Source: Clostridia bacterium (GTDB lineage: Bacteria > Bacillota > Clostridia > Lachnospirales > Lachnospiraceae). Taken from it: a stretch of DNA of 64,000 bases. The notes beneath the pieces were generated by a model. It was not told the DNA's origin. It did not search any database and saw nothing but the letters and a program-made list of their open reading frames with translations. Numbering within the stretch: the first letter of the stretch is position 1; each line of letters starts with the position of its first letter. The translations under genes and the position numbers were made by a program. The stretch lies in assembly GCA_910575725.1 (NCBI GenBank), contig CAJTFE010000013.1, forward strand, positions 45,304 to 109,303, read 5' to 3'. Below, one piece after another: positions 27,561-37,536 of this stretch.

Positions 27561-30200
27561 ATGAAACCATATGGAGTAAACGAGCTTCGAAAGATGTTTT
27601 TGGAGTTTTTTGAGAGTAAGGGCCATCTGGCCATGAAGAGTTTTTCGCTGATTCCGCACAATGACAAGAGCCTGCTGCTGATCAATTCCGGCATGGCTCC
27701 CCTGAAACCGTATTTTACCGGGGCGGAGATTCCGCCAAGAAGAAGGGTGACTACCTGCCAGAAGTGCATCCGTACCGGCGACATTGAGAATGTAGGCAAG
27801 ACTGCCCGCCACGGCACTTTCTTTGAGATGCTGGGGAATTTCTCTTTTGGAGATTACTTTAAGAGGGAGGCCATTCACTGGACCTGGGAATTTCTGACTG
27901 AGGCGGTAGGGCTCGATCCCGACCGCCTGTATCCGTCCGTTTATCTGGAGGACGACGAGGCTTTTGACATCTGGAATAAGGAAATCGGAATTCCGGCAGA
28001 GCGCATTTTCCGCTTTGGCAAGGAGGACAACTTCTGGGAGCATGGGGCAGGCCCCTGCGGTCCCTGTTCCGAGGTTTATTATGACCGGGGAGAAAGATAC
28101 GGCTGCGGCAGGCCGGACTGTACCGTAGGCTGCGACTGCGACCGGTATATGGAGATCTGGAACGACGTATTTACCCAGTTTGACAACGACGGCAACAACC
28201 ACTACACAGAGCTGGAGCAGAAGAACATTGACACCGGGATGGGCCTGGAGCGCCTGGCTTCCGTAGTCCAGGATGTGGATTCCATCTTTGATGTGGATAC
28301 GGTTCGCGCCCTTCGGGACAAGGTATGCGAGTTTGCTCATGTAGAGTACAAGAAGGATGAGAATAAGGACGTATCCATCCGTCTCATCACAGACCATATC
28401 CGTTCCGCCACCTTTATGATCTCCGACGGCATTATGCCTACCAATGAAGGAAGGGGCTATGTGCTCCGCCGTCTCATACGCCGGGCAGCCCGCCACGGAC
28501 GTCTTCTGGGGATTGAAGGAAAGTTCCTGGCACGTTTAAGCGAGACGGTGATTGAGGGCTCTAAGGACGGTTATCCGGAGCTGGAAGAGAAAAAGAGCTT
28601 TATCTTTAAGGTGCTGACCCAGGAGGAGGAGAAGTTCAATAAGACCATCGACCAGGGCTTAAGCATTCTGGCAGATCTGGAGGCTCAGATGCAGAAAGAG
28701 GGGACGAAGGTTCTTTCCGGCGAGAATACCTTTAAGCTTTACGATACCTATGGCTTCCCGGTGGATCTGACCCGGGAGATTCTGGAGGAAAAGGGCTTTT
28801 CCATTGACGAGGAGGGCTTTCAGGCCGCTATGGAGGAGCAGAGGGTCAAGGCAAGGGAGGCCCGGGCCGTTACCAACTATATGGGCGCAGACGCCACGGT
28901 CTATGACGAGATAGACGCCAATGTAACCACGGAATTTGTGGGCTATGACAAGCTTTGTTATGAATCAAAGATTACGGTTCTCGCTACAGAAAGCGAGCTT
29001 GCGGAGGCTCTGACCGAGGGAGAGAACGGAACAATCTTTGTGGAGAAAACGCCCTTTTATGCCACCATGGGCGGACAGCAGGGAGACACGGGAGTTATCC
29101 GCACGGCAGACGGGGAGTTTGAGGTTCGTGATACCATTAAGCTGCTGGGAGGCAAGGTGGGACATGTAGGCCGTATGACAAAGGGAATGCTGAAGGTTTC
29201 TGATGCGGCTGTTCTGGAGGTATGTGACAAGGGACGCGCAGCTACCTGTAAGAACCACAGCGCAACCCATCTGCTTCAGAAGGCATTAAAGACGGTTCTT
29301 GGCAGCCATGTGGAGCAGAAAGGCTCCCTGGTTACACCGGATCGCCTGCGCTTCGATTTCTCCCATTTTGAGGCTATGACGGCGGATGAGCTTGAAAAAG
29401 TGGAAGCCCTGGTAAATGAAGAGATAAAGGCGTCTCTTCCGGTTGTGACGGAAGTTATGAATCTGGAGGAGGCAAAGAAAACAGGCGCTATGGCGCTCTT
29501 TGGCGAAAAGTATGAGGAGGATGTGCGTGTAGTATCCATGGGCGATTTTTCCAAGGAGCTCTGCGGAGGCACCCATGTAGCCAATACAGGAGTGATTACG
29601 GCCTTCAAGATCGTGTCTGAAGCTGGTATTGCGGCAGGCGTGCGCCGGATTGAGGCGCTGACCGGGGACGGCGTATTTGCCTATTACCGGGAGCTTGAGC
29701 AGAAGCTTTCCGAGGCTTCCCGGGCGGCGAAGGCAACACCGGCCAATCTGACGGAGAAGATTGAGCATCTCCAGGCAGAGATTAAGGAGCTTCGCAGCGA
29801 AAATGATGCCCTTAAGAGCAAGCTTGCCAAGGATGCCCTGGGGGATGTTATGGACCAGGTGAAGGAGATCGGAGGCGTGAAGCTTCTGGCAGCCAAGCTG
29901 GAGAATGTGGATATGAACGGCCTTCGGGAGCTTGGGGATCAGCTGAAAGAAAAGCTTGGAGAAGGAATTGTGGTTCTGGCTTCCGCCGTGGACGGCAAGG
30001 TGAGTCTGATGGCGACGGCTACGGACGGCGCCCAGAAGAAAGGCGCTCATGCAGGCAATCTCATCAAAGCTGTTGCAGGCCTTGTGGGCGGCGGCGGCGG
30101 CGGACGGCCGGGCATGGCCCAGGCCGGCGGCAAGAATCCGGATGGTATGGATGCAGCTATCAAGAAGGCTGCTGAGGTTGTGGCTGAGCAGGTAAAATAA
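27561..30200 (+). CDS. alaS: Alanine-tRNA ligase
   Basis: 879 residues, the normal bacterial length. An N-terminal class II catalytic core begins at ELRKMFLEFFESKGHL. The editing domain carries the zinc-type motifs NHSATHLLQ and CGGTHV that clear mischarged Ser/Gly. A coiled coil (about 725-765) leads to a C-Ala domain with the Gly-rich stretch GLVGGGGGGRPGMAQAGG. It charges tRNA-Ala. Monocistronic, behind a consensus promoter with a short leader. Confidence 0.97.
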   Translation: MKPYGVNELRKMFLEFFESKGHLAMKSFSLIPHNDKSLLLINSGMAPLKPYFTGAEIPPRRRVTTCQKCIRTGDIENVGKTARHGTFFEMLGNFSFGDYFKREAIHWTWEFLTEAVGLDPDRLYPSVYLEDDEAFDIWNKEIGIPAERIFRFGKEDNFWEHGAGPCGPCSEVYYDRGERYGCGRPDCTVGCDCDRYMEIWNDVFTQFDNDGNNHYTELEQKNIDTGMGLERLASVVQDVDSIFDVDTVRALRDKVCEFAHVEYKKDENKDVSIRLITDHIRSATFMISDGIMPTNEGRGYVLRRLIRRAARHGRLLGIEGKFLARLSETVIEGSKDGYPELEEKKSFIFKVLTQEEEKFNKTIDQGLSILADLEAQMQKEGTKVLSGENTFKLYDTYGFPVDLTREILEEKGFSIDEEGFQAAMEEQRVKAREARAVTNYMGADATVYDEIDANVTTEFVGYDKLCYESKITVLATESELAEALTEGENGTIFVEKTPFYATMGGQQGDTGVIRTADGEFEVRDTIKLLGGKVGHVGRMTKGMLKVSDAAVLEVCDKGRAATCKNHSATHLLQKALKTVLGSHVEQKGSLVTPDRLRFDFSHFEAMTADELEKVEALVNEEIKASLPVVTEVMNLEEAKKTGAMALFGEKYEEDVRVVSMGDFSKELCGGTHVANTGVITAFKIVSEAGIAAGVRRIEALTGDGVFAYYRELEQKLSEASRAAKATPANLTEKIEHLQAEIKELRSENDALKSKLAKDALGDVMDQVKEIGGVKLLAAKLENVDMNGLRELGDQLKEKLGEGIVVLASAVDGKVSLMATATDGAQKKGAHAGNLIKAVAGLVGGGGGGRPGMAQAGGKNPDGMDAAIKKAAEVVAEQVK

Positions 30201-30260
30201 GAGATAAATGAGATTATGACAAAATATGGTTATATTTTTCTAAGAAAACAAGAAAAAGTG

Positions 30261-30289
30261 TTGACAGAACCTTCACAAACCCCTATAAT
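30261..30289 (+). promoter_or_regulatory. Promoter for rpsU
   Basis: TTGACA (30261-30266), 17-nt spacer, TATAAT (30284-30289): perfect consensus promoter, consistent with high expression of a ribosomal protein. Confidence 0.88.
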
Positions 30290-30369
30290 CTTATTTGTGC
30301 AGTAAGAAGAACCCAGACAGTTGTGTCTCATGCACAATATACAACTGGAGGGAGGTTAGGTGTGATACT

Positions 30370-30546
30370 ATGTCGAATGTAATCGTAAAAGAGAATGAGA
30401 CTTTAGATAGCGCTTTACGCCGTTTTAAAAGAAACTGTGCCAAAGCAGGCATTCAGCAGGAAATTCGTAAGAGAGAGCATTACGAGAAGCCGAGCGTAAG
30501 ACGTAAGAAAAAATCTGAAGCAGCCAGAAAACGTAAATTTAACTAA
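30370..30546 (+). CDS. rpsU: 30S ribosomal protein bS21
   Basis: 58 residues, very basic: [19 protein letters not shown], then a Lys/Arg-rich tail ending [14 protein letters not shown]. bS21 sits near the anti-Shine-Dalgarno end of 16S rRNA. ATG 30370 follows GGAGGTTAGG; the upstream in-frame codons are leader sequence. Transcribed alone between its promoter and a strong terminator. Confidence 0.96.
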   Translation: MSNVIVKENETLDSALRRFKRNCAKAGIQQEIRKREHYEKPSVRRKKKSEAARKRKFN

Positions 30547-30561
30547 TTGTGCAAAGCAATG

Positions 30562-30591
30562 ATTCCCCGGCTTTTGGTCGGGGAATTTTTT
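30562..30591 (+). terminator. Intrinsic terminator after rpsU
   Basis: ATTCCCCG (30562-30569) pairs with CGGGGAAT (30579-30586), with flanking T-run to 30591. The 216-nt space up to the ATPase operon also holds an AT-rich stretch (30650-30735) with a weak promoter-like TTGTCA at 30688. Confidence 0.85.
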
Positions 30592-30807
30592 GCCTGGGAA
30601 AACCTTCAGTGAATACGGAGAGTACCCTCTTGGTCACTAGGGGATAGGAATAATTTTAAAAAAAATATCCAAATTTTTTTGCGTTTTTTGTCATTTTTAC
30701 TATAGATTTTCCTATAAAAAAAGTATAGTATATCAATGAATGAAAAAGGTAAGTAATGATCTATATGAACGCAGAACTGGAATGAAAACCGGAACGGAGG
30801 CAGCAGC

Positions 30808-31128
30808 ATGGAACAGATGGTGACTGTGCTCAACCGGCTTTCCGAGATCGAGGCGGCGGCCGTGAATGTGGAGAAGCAGTCGGCTGACGAAAAGAGACGG
30901 ATTGCCAAGGAATATGAGCAGAAAACCCTGGACTTTGATCAGGAAATGGAGGCCAGGACAGAGGAAAAGCTGAAGGATATCAATGAGAAGCTGAAGGCAG
31001 AAGCTGAGGAAGAGCTTCTTAAGATGCGCCGGGAGACTGAGCTGGCATTGGAATCCATGAAAAAGGAATATGACCAGAATCACGAAAAACTGGTAGACGA
31101 GCTGTTTCATTATATTATAGGAGAGTAA
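30808..31128 (+). CDS. V-type ATPase peripheral-stalk subunit (H/G type)
   Basis: 106 residues, nearly all charged coiled coil (about residues 12-95) with no catalytic motif. First gene of the V-ATPase operon, the position of AtpH/NtpG-like stalk subunits, which pair with subunit E to form the stator. Identification rests on coiled-coil character and place. It ends 1 nt before the subunit C gene. Confidence 0.75.
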   Translation: MEQMVTVLNRLSEIEAAAVNVEKQSADEKRRIAKEYEQKTLDFDQEMEARTEEKLKDINEKLKAEAEEELLKMRRETELALESMKKEYDQNHEKLVDELFHYIIGE

Positions 31129-31129
31129 T

Positions 31130-32167
31130 ATGAGCGGAGTGATGAGCTACGGTGCTCTTGCCACCAAGATCCGTGCCATGAAGAGCCGTCTCCTGAAGGA
31201 GAAGGATTTCCAGAATCTGGCGCAGATGGAAAATATCTCTCAAGCGATTATTTATCTGGAGCAGATTCCCTCATACCGTACCGTTCTAAAGGAACAGGAT
31301 GCGGCCAAGCTTCATCAGAGGGAGTTGGAACGTCTGGTGGTGGGAACACTCTATTACGATTTTTCCAAGCTGTACCGGTTCTGTGATAAGAAGCAGAAAA
31401 AGCTGTTGGAGTTTTATTTTGCAAAATTTGAAATTACAGTGATTAAACGAGCCTTGCGGCGTATTTTCAATCATGGGGATCGGACCGGAGAATCCAGAGA
31501 ACTGAGAAGCTTTTTTCAGAAGCTGTCGAATATCCACATGGAGGAACTTTCCCAGGCCGGGACGATTCCGGAGCTTCTTGAGGCTTTACGGGATACGAGG
31601 TATAAGAAGGTACTTCTGCAGCTGGATTACGGAAGGGAAATCACTCTGTTTGATTATGAGATGGCCCTGGATCTTTGTTATTTTTCGGAGCTTTGGAGAC
31701 AGAAAGACAAAATCCTGCACGGAACAGAGCTGGAGATGCTGACACGGACCTTCGGAAGCCAGATTGATCTGCTGAACCTGACTTGGCTCAGCCGGGCCAA
31801 AAAGTACTACCAGCTTCCCACCACGTCTGTATTTGCCCTGGTGATTCCTGTGACCTATCATCTTCGGGATGAGGAAATCCGAGCCATGGCTACGGCTTCG
31901 AACGAGAAGGAGCTGGAGGAGATTCTGGCCCGGACCTACTACGGCAGGCACTTTCAGGAAGTTGAGGCTGGAGAACTGGAAAAGCTGACCCGGCAGCTTT
32001 TGAACCGCATTTACGGGGAAGAGCGGCGGAAGAATCCCTATTCGCTGGCCGTTGTGACGGCCTACCTCCATGACAAGGAGGAGGAGATTGACAAGCTGAC
32101 TACCGTATTGGAGGGCGTCCGGTACGGCCTGGAGCCCCGGGAAACCCTGGCGTATATCAAAGGGTAA
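31130..32167 (+). CDS. ntpC: V-type ATPase subunit C (d-like)
   Basis: 345 residues, helical, with the V-ATPase subunit C/AC39 family pattern. It starts SYGALATKIRAMKSRLL and has the YRFCDKKQKKLLEFYFAKFE and central PVTYHLRDEEIRAM stretches. It forms the socket linking the central stalk (D/F) to the K ring. ATG 31130 follows GGAG directly after the stalk gene. Confidence 0.88.
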   Translation: MSGVMSYGALATKIRAMKSRLLKEKDFQNLAQMENISQAIIYLEQIPSYRTVLKEQDAAKLHQRELERLVVGTLYYDFSKLYRFCDKKQKKLLEFYFAKFEITVIKRALRRIFNHGDRTGESRELRSFFQKLSNIHMEELSQAGTIPELLEALRDTRYKKVLLQLDYGREITLFDYEMALDLCYFSELWRQKDKILHGTELEMLTRTFGSQIDLLNLTWLSRAKKYYQLPTTSVFALVIPVTYHLRDEEIRAMATASNEKELEEILARTYYGRHFQEVEAGELEKLTRQLLNRIYGEERRKNPYSLAVVTAYLHDKEEEIDKLTTVLEGVRYGLEPRETLAYIKG

Positions 32168-32259
32168 ACAGCAAGATACAGACTGGAATCAGAAATATCC
32201 CAGGCAGTGCCAAAGCGCGCTGACAAGGATGTTATGGGACTGGAATAGGAGGTATAGAA

Positions 32260-34188
32260 GTGGTTGTTAAAATGAATTTCTTAAGCATCACCGGCCCCAA
32301 GGATGATATCGAACGGATAGCCGGGCAGTACCTTTCCAAGTATGAGATACAATTGGAAAATGCACTGACAGAGCTTAAGACCGTACACAATTTAAGACCA
32401 TACACAGACAAGAATCCTTACGACGAGATCTTAAAGAGGGCAAAGGAATACCTGCCGGAGGATTTGAAAACCAGCCGGACATTTCCGGAGATGACCGTTC
32501 AAGAGGCAATAGAGCTGTTGAAGAAGGCAGAGGAGGATCTGGAGGAGCTTCAGGAAAAGAAAGCGGAGCTTCTGGCCAAGCAGAAAAAGTGCCAGGATTC
32601 CGTGGATATGATTACGCCCTTTGAGACGATTCCCTACGACATTCACGAGCTTTTAGGCTTCCGTTATGTGAAATACCGCTTCGGGCGCATTTCCAAAGAA
32701 CATTTTGAAAAATTTGAGCGGTATGTCTACGATACCCTGGACACCATTTTTTATAAATGTCAGTGTGACGAGAATTATGTGTGGGGCGTTTATTTTGTGC
32801 CGGCGTCCTTTGCGGACAAAATCGATGCGGTATACGCTTCCATGCACTTTGAGCATTACTTTATGCCGGACGAGTATATGGGAACGCCGAAGGATGCCAT
32901 GAAAAAGCTGCAGCAGGGGCTGGAAGCCATAGAAAAAGAGCTTGTATCCCTGGAACACGAGATGAGCCGGGTTGTGGCAGACCACGGGGATCAGCTTGCG
33001 GCGGCCTGCTCCCTTTTAGAGAGGCGAAGAGAAGTCTTTGAGATACGTAAGTATGCGGCCCTCACCCGGGAGCGGAATCAAGTGTTCTACATTCTCTGCG
33101 GCTGGATGCCGGAGAATCAGGCAGATGCCTTCCAGGCGGAGATTGAGAATGACGAGCGGATCTTTGTAGTGGTGGAGGACGATCATGATAATGTATTCAG
33201 CACGCCGCCCACCAAATTAAGGAACCCAAAGCTGTTCCGGCCTTTTGAGATGTATATTAAGATGTACGGGCTTCCAGCCTACAATGAGATGGATCCCACA
33301 ATTTTTGTGGCGCTGACCTACTCCTTTATCTTTGGAGCGATGTTCGGCGATGTGGGACAGGGCCTGGTGCTTCTTTTGGGAGGCGCCCTGCTCTATAAGA
33401 AAAAGGGCATGAGCCTGGCGGCCATTGTCTCCTGCGCCGGTATCTTTTCGGTCCTGTTCGGATTTTTGTACGGAAGCTTCTTTGGCTTTGAGGATACGGT
33501 GATTCACCATATCTGGCTGAGCCCCAAGGAGGCTATGATGACCCTTCCTATCATCGGCCAGATGAATACGGTCTTTGTGGTAGCAGTGGTATTCGGTATG
33601 TTTATGATTTTAACGGCAATGCTGCTTCACATCCGTGTCAGCTTGAAAAACAAGGATGCGGAAGGATGGTTTGATCCCAACGGAGTAGCCGGATTCATTT
33701 TCTACGGAGCTCTGGCGGTTGTATTGATTCTGGTGATGACAGGTCAGGTTCTTCCGGCAGGCATTGTACTGGGAGTTGTATTTGGAATTCCCCTTCTGGC
33801 TATGTTCTTCAAAGAGCCTTTAACCGCCCGGCTTGAAAAGAAGGGGAGCGGCATAGAGGGAGGCGTGGGTATGTACCTGGTACAGTCCTTCTTCGAATTG
33901 TTTGAGGTGCTGCTGAGCTTTTTCTCCAACACCCTGTCCTTTGTCCGTGTAGGCGCCTTTGCGGTGAGCCATGCGGCCATGATGGAAGTGGTGCTGATGC
34001 TTGCAGGCTTCGAGGGCGGAAGCGGCAACTGGATAGTCATTATCCTTGGCAACATCTTTGTCTGCGCCATGGAGGGACTGATTGTAGGAATCCAGGTGCT
34101 GAGACTTCAGTATTACGAGCTGTTCAGCCGTTACTATAAAGGAACGGGGCGCGAATTTGTGCCTTATGAAATGAAGAAAGCAAACTGA
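32260..34188 (+). CDS. ntpI: V-type ATPase subunit I (a subunit)
   Basis: 642 residues: a soluble N-terminal half (about 1-335) with a coiled coil at 85-115, then about seven or eight membrane spans. The stretch LSFVRVGAFAVSHAAM near the C-terminus contains the conserved Arg that acts in ion transfer against the K-ring Glu. GTG 32260 is preferred because AGGAGG (32247-32252) is 7 nt upstream; ATG 32272 is an alternative. The 92-nt upstream gap shows no clear promoter. Confidence 0.94.
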   Translation: MVVKMNFLSITGPKDDIERIAGQYLSKYEIQLENALTELKTVHNLRPYTDKNPYDEILKRAKEYLPEDLKTSRTFPEMTVQEAIELLKKAEEDLEELQEKKAELLAKQKKCQDSVDMITPFETIPYDIHELLGFRYVKYRFGRISKEHFEKFERYVYDTLDTIFYKCQCDENYVWGVYFVPASFADKIDAVYASMHFEHYFMPDEYMGTPKDAMKKLQQGLEAIEKELVSLEHEMSRVVADHGDQLAAACSLLERRREVFEIRKYAALTRERNQVFYILCGWMPENQADAFQAEIENDERIFVVVEDDHDNVFSTPPTKLRNPKLFRPFEMYIKMYGLPAYNEMDPTIFVALTYSFIFGAMFGDVGQGLVLLLGGALLYKKKGMSLAAIVSCAGIFSVLFGFLYGSFFGFEDTVIHHIWLSPKEAMMTLPIIGQMNTVFVVAVVFGMFMILTAMLLHIRVSLKNKDAEGWFDPNGVAGFIFYGALAVVLILVMTGQVLPAGIVLGVVFGIPLLAMFFKEPLTARLEKKGSGIEGGVGMYLVQSFFELFEVLLSFFSNTLSFVRVGAFAVSHAAMMEVVLMLAGFEGGSGNWIVIILGNIFVCAMEGLIVGIQVLRLQYYELFSRYYKGTGREFVPYEMKKAN

Positions 34189-34212
34189 ATGATATTGCAG
34201 AGCTAAAAAACA

Positions 34213-34305
34213 GCAATATCCAAATCCATGCACAGAAGGATTTACAGATGCATGCTTCTGCGGCTGGAAATTCTTCTCAGGAAAGTGTATGGATTTGGAT
34301 ATTGC
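34213..34305 (+). promoter_or_regulatory. Long-range hairpin before the K-ring gene
   Basis: A perfect 17-bp inverted repeat, GCAATATCCAAATCCAT (34213-34229) with ATGGATTTGGATATTGC (34289-34305), encloses a 59-nt loop. It ends 12 nt before the AGGAGG of the K subunit gene. The K subunit is needed in many more copies than I, so the hairpin may protect or boost the downstream mRNA; inferred. Confidence 0.8.
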
Positions 34306-34332
34306 GGAACTAAAATTAGGAGGAAGATTATT

Positions 34333-34770
34333 ATGTCTATGTTGGTAAAGGTAACTTTGGTAGCAGCACTGTTGTTGAGCATTGTAGTCCCTGTTGGAGC
34401 ATATTTCTTAGGAGAGAAGAGCCGGAAGCGTTATAAGGCATCCCTGGCATGCAACTGCTTTTTCTTTTTCAGTACTTTGTGCCTGGCCTCCATTCTGGCT
34501 TATGGCGGAAACGTACATGCGGCAGATGCAGCGGAAGCAGCTGCAAACGGCGGACTGGCAACGGGTCTTGGCTATCTAGCGGCAGCAATGGCAACGGGCA
34601 TCTCCGGTATCGGATCCGGTATTGCCGTGGCATCCTCCGCAAGCGCGGCGCTTGGCGCTATCAGCGAAGATCAGAGTGTATTTGGTAAGTCCATGATTTT
34701 CGTAGCCATGGCAGAGGGTATCGCTCTCTATGGCCTGATTATTTCCTTTATGATCTTAGGTAAGCTGTAA
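34333..34770 (+). CDS. ntpK: V-type ATPase proteolipid subunit K
   Basis: 145 residues with four hydrophobic segments (about 5-25, 40-58, 73-103, 115-142), i.e. two fused hairpins. Only the second hairpin looks like a typical c-ring unit, with the Gly/Ala/Ser-rich helix and the ion-binding Glu in MAEGIALYGL; the first hairpin has no acidic residue. Ion specificity (Na+ or H+) cannot be decided from what is visible. ATG 34333 has TAGGAGGAAG upstream; the in-frame extension to 34228 is hairpin leader. Confidence 0.93.
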   Translation: MSMLVKVTLVAALLLSIVVPVGAYFLGEKSRKRYKASLACNCFFFFSTLCLASILAYGGNVHAADAAEAAANGGLATGLGYLAAAMATGISGIGSGIAVASSASAALGAISEDQSVFGKSMIFVAMAEGIALYGLIISFMILGKL

Positions 34771-34851
34771 ATCCCGTCAAAGGCGGTTTTGCAGAACATA
34801 ACGGTTCCATTGTCTAAATTGTTTACATCAACAGGAAAGGCAGAAAATCCT

Positions 34852-35160
34852 ATGAAAATGTATTTGATAAGCGACAATATGGATACCTATACAGGCATGC
34901 GCCTGGCCGGTATCGAGGGTACTGTGGCCCGAGGAAGAGAGGAATTGAAGGAAGCTCTGGACCGGGTACTGTCAGATAAGGAGATTGCCATTGTCGTTCT
35001 GACGGAGAAGTTCGGACGAGAGTATCCGGAGCTCATCGATGAGATACGCTTAAGCCGCAGCCTGCCTTTGCTTATTGAGATTCCCGACCGCCACGGCACA
35101 CAGCGCGGAGAGAATTTCATTACCTCATATGTAAATGAGGCCGTAGGACTGAAGGTTTAA
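34852..35160 (+). CDS. ntpF: V-type ATPase subunit F
   Basis: 102 residues with a CheY-like small alpha/beta fold. It starts KMYLISDNMDTYTGMRLAGI and has the typical IAIVVLTEKFGREYPELI core and a late GENFITSYVNEAVG. Subunit F sits on the central rotor with D. Start ATG 34852 is chosen at the fold boundary; AGGAAAGG lies about 12 nt upstream. Confidence 0.88.
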   Translation: MKMYLISDNMDTYTGMRLAGIEGTVARGREELKEALDRVLSDKEIAIVVLTEKFGREYPELIDEIRLSRSLPLLIEIPDRHGTQRGENFITSYVNEAVGLKV

Positions 35161-35177
35161 GAAAGAAGGTGACCCCT

Positions 35178-35765
35178 TTGACAATCGAAGAGAAGCTACA
35201 GCATTTAATGCAGTATTCCATGGAAGAGGCGCGGGGCAAGTACGAGAGCGTGATAAACGAATATACAAAGACCATGGAGGAAATCTTCCAGGAGTACCAG
35301 GAAAATAGAAAACGCCAGGAAAATCTGGAGATCAAGACAGAGACCGAGCATCTGATCCGGGAAAACAACAAACGTTTTTCCGAGGAGCAGGTAAAGATCC
35401 GCAGGACTATCAGCCGTATGCAGGAGGAGCTGAAGGAAAAGCTGTTTGTGGAAATGAAAGACCGGCTGGCACGTTTTGCAGAGAGCGCCGAGTATCAGCG
35501 CCTTCTGGTGCGGCAATTGAAGGAAGCCATTGCTTTTGCCAGAGGAGAAGAATTGATTCTTTATATCGATCCTTCCGATGCGGAACGGAGAACAAGTCTG
35601 GAGGTTGAAGCAGGCGCTCCTATTACGGTGAGCAGTTACTCTTTTATGGGCGGAACACGGGCGGTTATTCCTGGAAGAAATATTTTGATAGACAATTCCT
35701 TTGAGACAAAGCTTGCAGAAGCCAGAGAAAAGTTCCAGCTTAGAGGAGGAACGGCATATGAATAA
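35178..35765 (+). CDS. ntpE: V-type ATPase subunit E
   Basis: About 195 residues. The N-terminal half is a charged coiled coil (about 10-105); the C-terminal half is the globular head that binds the catalytic A3B3 ring. It forms the peripheral stalk with the H/G-type subunit. The TTG at 35178 follows AAGGTG at proper spacing; GTG 35169 is possible. The gene overlaps the subunit A start by 8 nt. Confidence 0.82.
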   Translation: MTIEEKLQHLMQYSMEEARGKYESVINEYTKTMEEIFQEYQENRKRQENLEIKTETEHLIRENNKRFSEEQVKIRRTISRMQEELKEKLFVEMKDRLARFAESAEYQRLLVRQLKEAIAFARGEELILYIDPSDAERRTSLEVEAGAPITVSSYSFMGGTRAVIPGRNILIDNSFETKLAEAREKFQLRGGTAYE

Positions 35766-37524
35766 GACAGGTGTTATTTATGGAATCAATGGTCCTGTCG
35801 TGTATCTGAAAGGCAATACAGAATTCAAGATGGCAGAGATGGTCTATGTGGGCCGCGACCGGCTCGTAGGCGAGATTATCGGACTTAACAAGGACCGGAC
35901 TACCATCCAGGTATATGAGGAAACCACCGGAATCAAGCCGGGAGAGCTTGTGGAGGGTACGGGAGCGCCTATTTCTGTGATGCTGGCTCCCGGAATCTTA
36001 AATAATATTTACGACGGAATCGAGCGCCCTCTGAGCGAGATTGCCAAGGACGGCGGCGCTTATATCAACCGGGGTACTGTAGTGGATTCTCTGGATATGG
36101 AAAAGCTGTGGAAGGCTCATATGACTGTGGAGCCGGGAACCCGTGTCAGCGGCGGAACGATTATCTGCGAGGTTCAGGAGACTACGGCCATACTTCACAA
36201 GGTTATGGTTCCTCCGGATATGGAGGGAATCATTGTAAAGGTGATGCCGGACGGAGAATATACCATTCGGGATACCATTGCCGTGCTGCAGTACGATGAC
36301 GGGACAGAGCAGGAGCTGACCATGCTGCAGAAATGGCCCATCCGTGTTCCCCGTCCCACCAGAAAGCGTTATCCGGCTTCAAAGCCTCTTATCACAGGAC
36401 AGCGTATTCTGGACACGCTGTTTCCCATCGCAAAGGGAGGAACAGCAGCCGTTCCCGGAGGGTTCGGTACTGGAAAGACTATGACACAACACCAGATTGC
36501 CAAGTGGTCTGATGCGGATATTATTATTTATATCGGCTGCGGAGAACGGGGCAATGAGATGACCCAGGTACTGGAGGAGTTCGGCGAGCTTATCGACCCC
36601 AGATCGGGAAATCCGCTGATGGATCGTACAGCCTTGATTGCAAATACTTCAAATATGCCGGTAGCTGCCCGTGAAGCAAGCATTTATACGGGAATCACTT
36701 TGGCAGAGTATTATCGGGATATGGGCTATGACGTGGCGATTATGGCAGATTCCACATCCCGGTGGGCGGAGGCTTTGCGGGAGCTGTCCGGACGTCTGGA
36801 GGAAATGCCTGCAGAAGAAGGATTCCCGGCTTATCTGGCTTCCCGTCTGTCTGCTTTCTATGAGCGGGCGGGACTGATGCTGAATTTGAACGGAACGGAA
36901 GGAAGCGTGTCCATCATCGGCGCCGTGTCGCCCCAGGGCGGCGATTTCTCCGAGCCGGTGACCCAGAATACCAAGCGGTTTGTCCGCTGCTTCTGGGGGC
37001 TTGACAAATCCCTGGCCTATGCCCGTCATTTTCCAGCCATTCACTGGCTGAGCAGCTACAGTGAGTATACTTCGGATCTGGCTCCCTGGTATAAGGATCA
37101 TGTGTCCAAAGACTTTATGGACTGCCGGAACCGGATTATGGTGCTCTTAAATCAGGAGTGCAGCCTGATGGAGATTGTAAAACTGATCGGAAGCGACGTA
37201 CTGCCGGATGATCAGAAGCTTGTTCTGGAGATTGCCAGGGTGATACGTCTGGGCTTTCTTCAGCAGAACGCCTTCCATCCCGACGACACCTGCGTTCCTA
37301 TGGAGAAGCAGATGAAAATGATGCAGACCATTCTGTATCTCTACGACAGGGCCCGGGCGCTTATTGCCCTTAATATGCCGATGTCCGTACTGAAATCGGA
37401 AAATATCTTCGAACGCGTCATTGCCATCAAGTACGATGTACCCAACAGCCAGCTGGAGGACTTCGAGGGCTACCGGGAAGAGATTGATGCTTTTTATGAC
37501 AGAGTTTTGGAAAAGAATGCGTAG
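35758..37524 (+). CDS. ntpA: V-type ATPase catalytic subunit A
   Basis: 588 residues. It carries the extra non-homologous region (about 110-190) that separates V-type A from F-type beta subunits. The P-loop is GGFGTGKT, and the downstream [14 protein letters not shown] and [13 protein letters not shown] segments match the family. It hydrolyses or makes ATP with subunit B. ATG 35758 follows AGAGGAGGAACG inside the end of ntpE. Confidence 0.97.
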   Translation: MNKTGVIYGINGPVVYLKGNTEFKMAEMVYVGRDRLVGEIIGLNKDRTTIQVYEETTGIKPGELVEGTGAPISVMLAPGILNNIYDGIERPLSEIAKDGGAYINRGTVVDSLDMEKLWKAHMTVEPGTRVSGGTIICEVQETTAILHKVMVPPDMEGIIVKVMPDGEYTIRDTIAVLQYDDGTEQELTMLQKWPIRVPRPTRKRYPASKPLITGQRILDTLFPIAKGGTAAVPGGFGTGKTMTQHQIAKWSDADIIIYIGCGERGNEMTQVLEEFGELIDPRSGNPLMDRTALIANTSNMPVAAREASIYTGITLAEYYRDMGYDVAIMADSTSRWAEALRELSGRLEEMPAEEGFPAYLASRLSAFYERAGLMLNLNGTEGSVSIIGAVSPQGGDFSEPVTQNTKRFVRCFWGLDKSLAYARHFPAIHWLSSYSEYTSDLAPWYKDHVSKDFMDCRNRIMVLLNQECSLMEIVKLIGSDVLPDDQKLVLEIARVIRLGFLQQNAFHPDDTCVPMEKQMKMMQTILYLYDRARALIALNMPMSVLKSENIFERVIAIKYDVPNSQLEDFEGYREEIDAFYDRVLEKNA

Positions 37525-37536
37525 GGGGTGCTGGAA

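Noticed and set aside
34228..34332. N-terminal extension of the V-ATPase K subunit
   Set aside because: It is the loop and 3' arm of the leader hairpin; the ATG at 34333 has the ribosome binding site and fits the family start.
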